From: an uncultured Azospirillum sp.
Lineage (GTDB): Bacteria > Pseudomonadota > Alphaproteobacteria > RF32 > CAG-239
Length of the DNA: 64,000 nt
Assembly (NCBI GenBank): GCA_902489795.1
Contig: CABUBU010000002.1
Coordinates: 16,185-80,184, forward strand
Reading direction: 5' to 3'
The notes under the pieces are model-generated. The model worked only from the letters and a program-made list of their open reading frames with translations. It searched no databases and was not told the DNA's origin. Within the stretch, counting starts at the first letter, position 1; each line of letters starts with the position of its first letter. Of the stretch, positions 50,614-58,635 are shown one piece after another. A program made the translations under genes and the position numbers.

Positions 50614-51807
50614 ATGAAGACGACGGACGGGGGAAAAAAACGGACGAAAACGGTGCGGACAGGCTGGCACCGTCGGTTGTTGTTTGCTGCCGGCGGTCTG
50701 CTGTCGGTTTTTCTGATCGGGCTGTCAGTCCTTTCCGCGGCCGAAAATGGCAATGTTGCGGAAGAATTGCTTCCGGTTGCCGAAACGGAAGAACTGCTGC
50801 CGGTTGCTGAAACGGAAGAACTGCCGCCGGTTGTTGAAACGGAAGACGACGGTTATCTGCAAAAGGCTCTGGAGCAGGACGAACTGGATGACGATAACCT
50901 TTTTCGGCTGGAAGATGCCGTGGTGAGGAACGAACCCGACGCACCGCAGCCGCCGGAAAACGACTGGGAAAAAAAGGTGGCTTATATCAACGAGATTGAG
51001 CTTCCGTCTCAGGTTGTCTATGATTTTTACGAAGAAAAGCTGCCGGAAGACGTAATCGACACCGAAGCGCCGAAAAACGTTCACCCGAAAATCAGCGGCA
51101 TCAAAATCGAAGTCAGCCGTAAACCGCCTTATTTCGGCCGGAAACCGGTAATTGCGATCGTGATTGACGACATGGGGGTCAGCCATCGGCGAACGGCCAA
51201 CATCAGTTCTTTGGACTATCCGCTGACATCTTCTTTTCTTACTTATGTTTCAAACTTGCGGCCGCAGATTGCGGCGGCCGAACGGGCGGGGCATGAAATT
51301 ATCGCCCATCTGCCGATGGAACCCAAGGCCAGCATGAACGTTTCGCCCGATGTTTTAACGGTAAAGATGAACGAAAAACAGGTGGCCGAAGGTTTGAACG
51401 GAATGCTTGACAAGTTCCCCGGCATTGCCGGCGTCAACAACCATATGGGCAGCCGCTTTACCGAAGATCCGGTGCGGATGGACGTGGTGATGAAAGAACT
51501 CGAAAAGCGCGGGCTTTTTTTCCTCGATTCCAAAACTACTCCGCATTCTGCCGGCGAAAAGGCGGCAAAGGACAACCGTGTCCGCTATGTGTCGCGAAAT
51601 GTTTTTCTCGACAATGAAGACAAGTTCGACTATGTCATGCGCCAGCTTCGTCAGACTGAAGCTATTGCCCGCAAAAACGGGTATGCGGTGGCTATCGGAC
51701 ATCCCAAAGAACAAACTTACAATGCGCTCAAAGTCTGGCTTCCGACATTAAAAAGCCGCAACTTGCGTCTGGTGCATTTGAGCGAAATCGTCAAAGCACT
51801 TAACTGA
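50614..51807 (+). CDS. Divergent polysaccharide deacetylase (DUF610/YibQ family)
   Basis: 397 residues. The N-terminal anchor (LLFAAGGLLSVFLIGLSVLS, residues ~19-38) is followed by three near-perfect 9-residue repeats (ELLPVAETE) and a ~90-residue acidic linker. The catalytic-fold domain (about residues 185-397) starts PVIAIVIDDMGVSHRRTANI, continues AGHEIIAHLPMEPKA and GVNNHMGSRFTEDP, then LFFLDSKTTPHS and AIGHPKEQTYNAL. This is the divergent NodB-like family with D-D, H-x-P and N-H-M-G-S motifs. It acts in the envelope on an unidentified sugar polymer, and is often found near septal peptidoglycan genes. Here it shares a transcript with lysS. Confidence 0.85.
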   Translation: MKTTDGGKKRTKTVRTGWHRRLLFAAGGLLSVFLIGLSVLSAAENGNVAEELLPVAETEELLPVAETEELPPVVETEDDGYLQKALEQDELDDDNLFRLEDAVVRNEPDAPQPPENDWEKKVAYINEIELPSQVVYDFYEEKLPEDVIDTEAPKNVHPKISGIKIEVSRKPPYFGRKPVIAIVIDDMGVSHRRTANISSLDYPLTSSFLTYVSNLRPQIAAAERAGHEIIAHLPMEPKASMNVSPDVLTVKMNEKQVAEGLNGMLDKFPGIAGVNNHMGSRFTEDPVRMDVVMKELEKRGLFFLDSKTTPHSAGEKAAKDNRVRYVSRNVFLDNEDKFDYVMRQLRQTEAIARKNGYAVAIGHPKEQTYNALKVWLPTLKSRNLRLVHLSEIVKALN

Positions 51808-51940
51808 CGTTTTGTATACTGCTTTGTAAAATTTAAGCATATATAAGATGTTATGCCGGCCTCGGCCGATTTGTGTGCAGCAAAATAATGATCCTTTTTT
51901 TGCCGCATGTTCATATCATTGCGAAAAAAACGCCAATATG

Positions 51941-51969
51941 TTGACATCTAAAATAAAAATCGCTAATTT
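51941..51969 (+). promoter_or_regulatory. Sigma70 promoter
   Basis: TTGACA (51941-51946), a 17-bp spacer and TAATTT (51964-51969), followed by a ~85-base leader to the DUF1796 gene. Confidence 0.6.
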
Positions 51970-52059
51970 GGAAACAAATTTTGTATGATTTGTTATGATT
52001 AAAAAAAGGATCGTTAAATTGCGTTATGCTAACGCGGCTCGATTCTTCAAGGAGCTGAA

Positions 52060-52833
52060 ATGAAATTTGACATTATTATTCCGATGGGATGTTACTGTGC
52101 CTCGGCGCAGGCTTTGAAAGGCGTAAAAAAAAGAAGTCGTTCGCTGCCTTTTGACTGGGTCGGACCGCTTTCGTTCGATCAGGCTGTCCGTTTTCTGGAA
52201 ACCGGATTTGAAGGCTTTTTTGAAAAAGAAGATTTGGTAAAATATGAAAAGGATACCAGGAAAAACGTAGGGTATGTCAATACGCGCAACAATCTGCTTT
52301 TTCTGCACGATTTTAAAGAGGTGGCGCATTTTGACGAGGAATATGTGCAGCTGCGCGAAAAGTACGAACGCCGGATCAAACGGATTTATCAGACGATTCG
52401 GGATTCTAAAGACATTTTGTATTTGCATGTTCATACGCCGGATATGATGGATCGTCTGCCGACAGACGAAGAACTGCAAGCCGCTTTGGAACGGTTGCGG
52501 AAAATGTATCCGGAAAAGAAACACCGCCTGTTGTTTATCAACCTGGCGGAAACACAAGAGGGCAAGACCGGTTTTGAAAAAAGGGAAATCAGCGGAGGCA
52601 TCGACTATTACGATTGTTATCGTGACGAAACTGCCGAAATTGACGAGAATTTTCCCGGCTTCGTTTATTTCAAAAAGAATGTGGAAGCGGTTTTGAAATT
52701 ATATAAAGTGCGCAAAAGCGTCAGAGACGTTCTGAAGAAATTCGCATTTAAACTGCTGGATGCTCTGAGCCGGGTTGTGCCCAGTCGGCGTGTCCGCGAA
52801 AAAATGAGAATGCTGTACAAAGAATACAAATAA
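52060..52833 (+). CDS. DUF1796 protein (putative papain-like cysteine peptidase)
   Basis: 257 residues. Hallmarks of DUF1796: start MKFDIIIPMGCYCASAQALK with paired cysteines, RSLPFDWVGPLSFDQAV (P-F-D-W), LLFLHDFKEV and the Lys/Arg-rich EKYERRIKRIYQTI helix, followed by a strand with LYLHVHTPD. The family is predicted to be cysteine-peptidase-like with Cys/His/Asp residues at these sites; it is often encoded in polysaccharide loci and may process or bind glycans. No signal peptide. GGAG precedes the ATG. A paralogue follows 49 bases after the stop. The function is inferred from family only. Confidence 0.75.
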   Translation: MKFDIIIPMGCYCASAQALKGVKKRSRSLPFDWVGPLSFDQAVRFLETGFEGFFEKEDLVKYEKDTRKNVGYVNTRNNLLFLHDFKEVAHFDEEYVQLREKYERRIKRIYQTIRDSKDILYLHVHTPDMMDRLPTDEELQAALERLRKMYPEKKHRLLFINLAETQEGKTGFEKREISGGIDYYDCYRDETAEIDENFPGFVYFKKNVEAVLKLYKVRKSVRDVLKKFAFKLLDALSRVVPSRRVREKMRMLYKEYK

Positions 52834-52882
52834 TTTTTGAGCTGCCGGCTTTAAACGGAAACGGCAGTCAGTGGATACGGAT

Positions 52883-53575
52883 ATGGAAAAATTCGATTTT
52901 GTGGTGCCTTCGGGATGTTTCTGTGTGACTACCTATCATTTGCGGCAGGCACACCTGCAAGATGAAACCTTGCCGTTCGACTGGCTGTACGGAGTGACGC
53001 CGGAGTTGTTTTCCGGTTTTCTGGAAAGTCGTTTTCGGGGCTTTCTGGAGTTGACGCAGCTGGTTCCGGAGAAAAAAGAGGAAGGAGAGAGTCATTATCG
53101 CTTCCGCATGCCGAGCGGGATCGTTTTCGTTCACGACTTTGTTCGTTCGGATCCGGCGGCAGAATTTGCCGACGTAAAGCAAAAATACGACCGCCGCATC
53201 AAAAGGTTGTTTGATAAAGCGGCAAAAGCCCGCGGCATATTGTTTGTGCATTGTAACCGACAAAGAGCTGATGAGATTTGTCTGAAAAAAATATATGAAC
53301 GTCTGCAGGCGCTGTTTCCCGACAAAAGGGTGAAATTTTTGTACGTGCACCTGATTGACGGTAAAAAAGGGTTTGATTATGTTTCCCGATCGCCGGAAGT
53401 TGATGTGGTTGACATGGAATTTGGCACCAACAGCGATCCGAAGCAGTTTTGGATCGGCAATACCGGTGTTTTTAATCGTATGTTGTCCGCCTACCGTTTG
53501 ACGTTTGCGGCGCGCATCCGGATTTGGATCAATCGCCGGAAACGGAAATTCAGCAAAAACTATGACCGGATGTGA
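52883..53575 (+). CDS. DUF1796 protein, paralogue of the preceding gene
   Basis: 230 residues from the ATG at 52883 (a GTG at 52871 in frame is possible). It shares the layout of its neighbour: FDFVVPSGCFCVTTYHLRQA, TLPFDWLYGVTPELFSGFL, IVFVHDFVRS, QKYDRRIKRLFDKAAK and ILFVHCNRQ. The C-terminus is strongly basic (IRIWINRRKRKFSKNYDR), which could bind membranes or nucleic acid. Identity with the first copy is modest, so this is an old duplication. The two form one transcript from 51941-51969. Confidence 0.75.
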   Translation: MEKFDFVVPSGCFCVTTYHLRQAHLQDETLPFDWLYGVTPELFSGFLESRFRGFLELTQLVPEKKEEGESHYRFRMPSGIVFVHDFVRSDPAAEFADVKQKYDRRIKRLFDKAAKARGILFVHCNRQRADEICLKKIYERLQALFPDKRVKFLYVHLIDGKKGFDYVSRSPEVDVVDMEFGTNSDPKQFWIGNTGVFNRMLSAYRLTFAARIRIWINRRKRKFSKNYDRM

Positions 53576-53584
53576 ACGTGCCGT

Positions 53585-53707
53585 CGTTCGTCTGGTGCAA
53601 AAACTCTCTATTCGGGAAGTTTATTCATGTTTCGAACATCTGTATAAACAGATAACAGGGATATTCTTCCCCAAAAAAGACTGAAGAAACTCTTGGGCGG
53701 ACGAACG
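53585..53707 (+). other. Possible structured RNA
   Basis: CGTTCGTC (53585-53592) is the perfect complement of GACGAACG (53700-53707), enclosing GGGAAG/CTTCCC (53614-53619 with 53666-53671) and two small hairpins: ATGTT/AACAT, and ATCTGT/ACAGAT with an ATAA loop (53638-53653). That amounts to a multi-branched fold of ~120 nt without a reading frame. No promoter or clear terminator seen. Confidence 0.35.
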
Positions 53708-53790
53708 TGGTTTATAGCAGTCGATGCATTTTGCGCTGACTGGTGGACGTTTACGATGATGGGCGGTTTTCCGCGGGAAGGCCGGCCGTG

Positions 53791-53982
53791 ATGATCTGCT
53801 TAAGCTCATGCGCGCCGGTCGGCTATAGTCCGGGTTGCCCGGTTTATCCGGTTGCGGGCGAAAAGGTGGCGGCAGAATTGGAAAAAGCCAGCTATTCGGA
53901 ATTTCCGAATACCTGGGAATGGATCGGCCGGATTGATAAACTCCGGCAGGAACTGGAGGTGTGCAATTCAGCTAAGTCATAG
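53791..53982 (+). pseudogene. Truncated small lipoprotein-like gene, 63 codons
   Basis: The frame reads MICLSSCAPVGYSPGCPVYP and goes on with VAGEKVAAELEKA and EWIGRIDKLRQELEVC. LSSC looks like a lipobox, but only three residues precede it, too few for a signal peptide, so the 5' end seems lost. GGAAGG lies upstream of the ATG, so a cytoplasmic remnant could still be made. The Cys-Pro-rich head and the C-terminal helix recall small phage-encoded lipoproteins; that is a guess. Confidence 0.4.
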
Positions 53983-54118
53983 ACAAAAAGCACAATCCGA
54001 CTCGCTGATTGTTCTTGTCCTGTTCTGTGATTTTCATTCTGACTCGGTTTGCTAACTATTTGAAGTTATTTGCAGGTAATTTGCATAAAAAAGTCAGAAT
54101 GAAGAGAGCGGCAAAAAG

Positions 54119-54147
54119 AAAAAGCCTTGAAATAAATCAAGGCTTTT
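54119..54147 (-). terminator. Intrinsic terminator of the tRNA
   Basis: AAAAGCCTTGA/TCAAGGCTTTT with a 6-nt loop. On the minus strand it follows the tRNA 3' end after 5 bases. Confidence 0.85.
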
Positions 54148-54152
54148 CAATT

Positions 54153-54238
54153 TGGTAGGGGTAGTCAGACTCGAACTGACACGGCCTGAGGCCACAAGAT
54201 TTTGAGTCTAGCGCGTCTACCAGTTCCGCCATACCCCC
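54153..54238 (-). tRNA. tRNA-Leu (CAA anticodon)
   Basis: 86 nt on the minus strand. Acceptor GGGGGUA pairs with UACCCCU; the discriminator A and CCA are encoded (54156-54153). The anticodon loop is CUCAAAA with anticodon CAA (reads UUG). The long variable arm GUGGCCUCAGGCCGU and the GUUCGAGUC T-arm are class II features. One U-U mismatch is visible in the anticodon stem. Confidence 0.95.
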
Positions 54239-54342
54239 ATAAAACAACCAACAAATAACCGATTATTTTGCAAACGTCAACATTTTTTTTACTAAACTTT
54301 GTTATTTTAAATCATCTGGACAATATCAGCGGAGGGCAGGTT

Positions 54343-55851
54343 TTGCAAAAAGCGGAAGAAAAAGCGGTTGCCTGTTATCAAAGCGGGAATTTTGCGGCGG
54401 CGCTTCGTTCTTTTTTGAACGTTCTGGCCGAAGACTCGAAACGCGAGGATATTCTCGTGTACATCGCCAATTGCTATGACGGACTGGGGCAGAAGGAGGA
54501 AGCAGTCGTCTATTACCGCAAGGCATTGAAAATAAATAGGAAGTCGGACATTGCCGCCGCCAACCTGGCGATTATTTTTTATGAACTGCAGAATTACGCG
54601 GAAGCCCAAAACGCCGCCGTGCGGGCATTGAAAATCAATCCGCAGAACGCGTCCGCGCTTTCGGTGATGGGCAATCTGCGCTATCACAAAAAAGATTTTG
54701 ACGGGGCGTTGAAATTTTATCAACAGGCGATGGAAACAAAACGCGATTTCTATACCGCGGTGCTGAATGCCGCGTCCATTTATTTTGAACGCCGCGATTT
54801 CAACACCGCCTATTTTTATGCCAAACGTGCCGTACAATCGTATCCGAATTCCCTTGAAGCGCAAAATCTGCTGGCCAACATCTGTATTGAACTCGGCCGT
54901 TCCGACGAAGCGGTTTTGATTTTGTCGGAATTGTATGAAAAAAATCCCGAAGATTGCTGGCTTTGCAACTTGCTTTCTCAGGCCTTTCAGCAGAAAAAGG
55001 AATATGACCGCGCCTTGGAAATGGGCTGGCGGGCGGTGGTGCTGTCCAAAGGCGACAACGACCAGCAGATCAACTTCGGCTATCTGTTGTATGAAATTGC
55101 GGTTGAGAGTCCGTCAACCGACGTTCTTTTTCATGCCCGTCGCTGGCAGCGCGAATATCCCGACAACCCGATCGTCAGGCATATGACCGGCGCCATGCTG
55201 AACGCCGGTCACGTCAGCCAGATCAACAGCGTTTACGTGCGCGACATTTTTAACGCTTTTGCCGACGATTTCGAGAATGTGCTCGGCAGTTTGGACTATG
55301 CGGTGCCGAGCCTGATGGCGGAGGCATTGGAAGCGCTGGCGCAAAACGTCAGGCTCAAGAAAATGAAGATTCTGGACGCCGGCTGCGGCACCGGTCTGTG
55401 CGGAGCCTATTTGAAAAAATATGCGAAATTCCGCGGCCTGGACGGCGTGGACCTGTCGGAAAAAATGCTGGAAGTCGCCCGCCGCAAAAAGCTTTACACC
55501 CGCCTGTACAATCAGGACTTAAGTCAGTTTTTGTCTCGGCACGAAAACGGTTATGACCTGATCAACGCCGCCGACGTGTTCACCTATTTCGGCGAACTCG
55601 GCAGCGTCTTTGTTTTGATGTTTGACGCTTTGAAGCCGGGAGGGCGGATTTTGTTCAGCGTCAGTGAAAATTCTCATAACAAAGACGATTATTTTCTCCA
55701 TTTGTCGGGACGTTTTCTGCACAGTAAAAGCTATGTCGAAGAAGGTTTGAAAAAGCGCGGTTTTATCATTGAAAAGTTAAGCCGCGTCAAGCTTCGCAAC
55801 GAAGGGGAAGCGGAAGTCTGGGGCTGGATCGTGATGGCCCGCAAACCCTGA
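54343..55851 (+). CDS. TPR-repeat protein with a C-terminal SAM-dependent methyltransferase domain
   Basis: 502 residues from a TTG at 54343, chosen because GGAGGG lies 6 bases upstream; no ATG is available in the 5' part. Residues 5-260 hold about seven tetratricopeptide repeats (A-Y-Q-S-G-N-F-A-A-A-L, then YYRKALKINRKSDIAAANLA, then ALKINPQNASALSVMGNLRY), a protein-binding scaffold. Residues ~320-502 are a class I methyltransferase: ILDAGCGTGLCGAYLKKYA is the SAM loop, DGVDLSEKMLEVARRK follows, then YDLINAADVFTYFGEL. The substrate is unknown; relatives occur near motility and glycosylation genes, which are absent here. Confidence 0.85.
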   Translation: MQKAEEKAVACYQSGNFAAALRSFLNVLAEDSKREDILVYIANCYDGLGQKEEAVVYYRKALKINRKSDIAAANLAIIFYELQNYAEAQNAAVRALKINPQNASALSVMGNLRYHKKDFDGALKFYQQAMETKRDFYTAVLNAASIYFERRDFNTAYFYAKRAVQSYPNSLEAQNLLANICIELGRSDEAVLILSELYEKNPEDCWLCNLLSQAFQQKKEYDRALEMGWRAVVLSKGDNDQQINFGYLLYEIAVESPSTDVLFHARRWQREYPDNPIVRHMTGAMLNAGHVSQINSVYVRDIFNAFADDFENVLGSLDYAVPSLMAEALEALAQNVRLKKMKILDAGCGTGLCGAYLKKYAKFRGLDGVDLSEKMLEVARRKKLYTRLYNQDLSQFLSRHENGYDLINAADVFTYFGELGSVFVLMFDALKPGGRILFSVSENSHNKDDYFLHLSGRFLHSKSYVEEGLKKRGFIIEKLSRVKLRNEGEAEVWGWIVMARKP

Positions 55852-55909
55852 AAAAAAACAGAATGAAAGCCTTTTTGAGGAAACCAAAAAGAAGGAAAAT
55901 GGCAAAAAT

Positions 55910-55937
55910 AAAAACCTCTCTTTGACGAGAGGTTTTT
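55910..55937. terminator. Intrinsic terminator
   Basis: AAAACCTCTC/GAGAGGTTTT with a 6-nt loop; T-rich both ways, serving the convergent pair of genes. Confidence 0.85.
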
Positions 55938-55963
55938 TAGCTCGAAAGTGTCCTGAATCAAAC

Positions 55964-56182
55964 TTACTTTTTAGCGGTTTTTTTCGGGGCTGCTTTTTTC
56001 GCGGAAGCAGATTTGCAGGAAGTCGATTTTGCGGAAGAAGACTTCGAGCAGCAGCATTTGCCGCCGTTCAGCTGTTCAACCGCCATCATCCAGAATTTTT
56101 CGTCCTGACCCTGCGGGCATCCGGCGTTCTGCCAGATGTAGTAGGCTGCTTCTCTGATAGCGTTTTCATTATAATTTACCAT
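55964..56182 (-). CDS. DUF2934 protein with a Cys/Ser/Lys-rich tail, 72 aa
   Basis: Start at the ATG at 56182, with GGAG 7 bases upstream. The first ~40 residues (AIREAAYYIWQNAGCPQGQD then EKFWMMA) are the DUF2934 motif R-x-x-A-Y-x-I-W-x-x-x-G-x-P-x-G-x-x-x-x-F-W, common in Alphaproteobacteria. The tail adds CCCSKSSSAKSTSCKSASAK and more Lys, giving five cysteines and a strong positive charge, suited to DNA or metal binding. The family's role is not established. It is monocistronic and AT-rich upstream. Confidence 0.75.
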   Translation of the reverse strand: MVNYNENAIREAAYYIWQNAGCPQGQDEKFWMMAVEQLNGGKCCCSKSSSAKSTSCKSASAKKAAPKKTAKK

Positions 56183-56338
56183 CACTTACTCCAAATAAAA
56201 AAGTTCGGTTAACATCATCTAATATACATACAAAATTTTATCCGTCAATATGTAATCTTATACAAAATCAATAATTAACCGGCGATAAAATTTTTTAACC
56301 AAATAAAAATGTCTTTGTGGTGTAATTTGCTTGCAATT

Positions 56339-56361
56339 CTATAGATAAGAAACTATAGATA
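56339..56361. promoter_or_regulatory. Direct repeat CTATAGATA x2 upstream of glgB
   Basis: CTATAGATA at 56339-56347 and 56353-56361 (14-bp period) lies about 50 bp before the glgB start. It may be an operator for a glycogen or sugar regulator. No protein is assigned. Confidence 0.35.
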
Positions 56362-56409
56362 GATTTAAAGAGCCACGCTTTTTTTAGTTCAAATTTTAGA
56401 GGTTATTAT

Positions 56410-58608
56410 ATGGAAAATTTATTATCCGACGCAGAGATGGAAGCCGTCATCGACGGCGATCACGGCAATGTTTTTGCCGTACTTGGCATACACCGCGACA
56501 AAGGCAGCAAAAACGTGTTTATCCGCGCTTTTCAGCCGCATGCGAAATCAATTGAGGTGATCGGCCGCGACGGCGTTTCGCGCGGTATGATGAACCTCCT
56601 TGACGAACGCGGTTTTTTCCAGATCAACCTCGGCGCCGGCGACAATTTTTCCTACCGGTTCAAAATCGAAAACGACCGCGGCGAGTTTTATGAGGCGGAA
56701 GACACTTACCGGTTCCGGCCGACGCTCGGCGACATCGACGTCTATCTCTTGGGCGAGGGCAGCCATCTGGAAATGTACAGGAAACTGGGCGCTCACGTTT
56801 GCGAACAGGACGGCGTCAAAGGCGTCAGCTTCGCCGTCTGGGCACCGAACGCCAAACGCGTTTCGGTGGTCGGCAATTTCAACAACTGGGACGGCCGCAC
56901 CTGCGTCATGCGCAAATATCCGACCTGCGGCGTGTGGGACATTTTCGTCCCCGGTCTGGGCGAGGGCGAAGTTTACAAATACGAAATCAAAACGCAGCAG
57001 GACTATATTCTCACCAAATCCGACCCGGTCGGCTTTTATGCCGAAAAACGTCCGCATAATGCGTCGATCGTCTATGACCTGAACCATTACCGCTGGAACG
57101 ACGAGGAATGGATGTCGCAGCCCGACCGCCACAACCGCCTTACGGGGCCGATGTCGATTTACGAAGTGCATGCCGGTTCCTGGCGGCGCAAAGGCGAAAA
57201 CGGTGAAGAGTATCTGACTTATCGCGAAATGGCGGACACGCTGGTGCCCTATGTGACCAACATGGGCTTTACCCATGTCGAGTTTCTGCCGCTGGCCGAA
57301 CATCCGCTTGACGCTTCCTGGGGGTATCAGGTGGTCGGCATGTTTGCGCCTACCAGCCGCTTCGGCACGCCGGACGACCTGCGTTATCTGATCGACAAGT
57401 TCCATCAGTCGGGGATCGCGGTGATCATGGATTGGGTTCCCGCCCATTTTCCGAAGGACGGGCATGGCCTGTGCGAGTTTGACGGCACCCATTTGTACGA
57501 ACACGCCGATCCGCGCAAGGGCGAGCACAAAGACTGGGGAACCAAGATTTACAACTACGGCCGCACCGAAGTTTTTAACTATCTGTGCACCAATGCGCTT
57601 TACTGGCTGAAGGAATATCATATCGACGGGCTGCGGGTGGATGCGGTGGCTTCGATGCTTTATCTCGACTATTCCCGCAATCCCGGCGAATGGATTCCGA
57701 ACATTTACGGCGGCAACGAAAATCTGGAGGCGATTGCCTTTCTGCGGCGGATGAACGAACTGGTTTACGGGCTCAATCAGGGAGCCTGCACCTGCGCCGA
57801 AGAGTCCACGGCCTGGCCGATGGTTTCCCGTCCGACTTCGATGGGCGGGCTTGGCTTTGGCTACAAATGGAACATGGGCTGGATGAACGATACCCTGAAA
57901 TATATCAGCAAGGATCCGATTTACCGCCAGTATCACCACGGCATGCTGACGTTCGGCCTGCTGTATGCCTTTAACGAAAATTTCATTCTGCCGATTTCCC
58001 ACGACGAAGTGGTTCACGGCAAGGGGTCGATGCTGTGCAAAATGCCGGGCGACGAATGGCAGAAGTTTGCCAACCTGCGCGCCTATTACGGCTTTATGTA
58101 TACCCATCCGGGCAAAAAGCTGCTGTTCATGGGCTGCGATTTCGGTCAGGACTGGGAATGGAACTATGACGAAAGCCTGCGCTGGCACCTGCTCGATTAT
58201 CCGATGTATAAGGGAATGCAGAACTGCGTCCGCGACCTCAACTTGATGTACAAGGGCAATGCGCCGCTTTATGAAATCGATTTCGACTACCGCGGTTTCG
58301 AGTGGCTGGATCATGCCAACGCGGCTGACAGTGTCATTTCTTATATTCGTAAAGGAGAAACGCCGGGCGACTATCTGATCGTCGTCTGCAACTTTACTCC
58401 CGTCGTGCGCGAAGATTACCGGGTCGGGGTGCCGGAAAACTGCGGTTATCAGGAGATATTCAACAGCGACGACAAAAATTACTGGGGCAGCGGCGTCAAA
58501 AACGACGGCGTCCGTTATGCCGAGCGGCAGGAATGGAACGGCAAGCCCTATTCGATAAAGCTCACGTTGCCGGCATTGTCGACCGTTGTCATCAAACCGG
58601 TCAGATAG
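56410..58608 (+). CDS. glgB: 1,4-alpha-glucan branching enzyme
   Basis: 732 residues, complete. It transfers a chain segment from an alpha-1,4 linkage to an alpha-1,6 branch in glycogen (GH13, CBM48). The N-terminal beta modules are followed by the barrel with HPLDASWGYQVVGMFAPTSR, the nucleophile Asp in DGLRVDAVASMLYLDYSR, the acid/base Glu in CTCAEESTAWPMVSRP and ILPISHDEVVHGKGSM. GGTTATT rather than a classical site precedes the ATG, so translation start strength may be modest. First gene of glgB-glgX-malQ-HAD, with gaps of 27, 12 and 9 bases. Confidence 0.97.
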   Translation: MENLLSDAEMEAVIDGDHGNVFAVLGIHRDKGSKNVFIRAFQPHAKSIEVIGRDGVSRGMMNLLDERGFFQINLGAGDNFSYRFKIENDRGEFYEAEDTYRFRPTLGDIDVYLLGEGSHLEMYRKLGAHVCEQDGVKGVSFAVWAPNAKRVSVVGNFNNWDGRTCVMRKYPTCGVWDIFVPGLGEGEVYKYEIKTQQDYILTKSDPVGFYAEKRPHNASIVYDLNHYRWNDEEWMSQPDRHNRLTGPMSIYEVHAGSWRRKGENGEEYLTYREMADTLVPYVTNMGFTHVEFLPLAEHPLDASWGYQVVGMFAPTSRFGTPDDLRYLIDKFHQSGIAVIMDWVPAHFPKDGHGLCEFDGTHLYEHADPRKGEHKDWGTKIYNYGRTEVFNYLCTNALYWLKEYHIDGLRVDAVASMLYLDYSRNPGEWIPNIYGGNENLEAIAFLRRMNELVYGLNQGACTCAEESTAWPMVSRPTSMGGLGFGYKWNMGWMNDTLKYISKDPIYRQYHHGMLTFGLLYAFNENFILPISHDEVVHGKGSMLCKMPGDEWQKFANLRAYYGFMYTHPGKKLLFMGCDFGQDWEWNYDESLRWHLLDYPMYKGMQNCVRDLNLMYKGNAPLYEIDFDYRGFEWLDHANAADSVISYIRKGETPGDYLIVVCNFTPVVREDYRVGVPENCGYQEIFNSDDKNYWGSGVKNDGVRYAERQEWNGKPYSIKLTLPALSTVVIKPVR

Positions 58609-58635
58609 TATATGTAAGAGCCGGGAGGAGAAACG

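Noticed and set aside
54035..54101. CATTCTGACT/AGTCAGAATG inverted repeat as ends of an insertion sequence
   Set aside because: Only 47 bp separate the arms, there is no transposase, and no target duplication could be seen.
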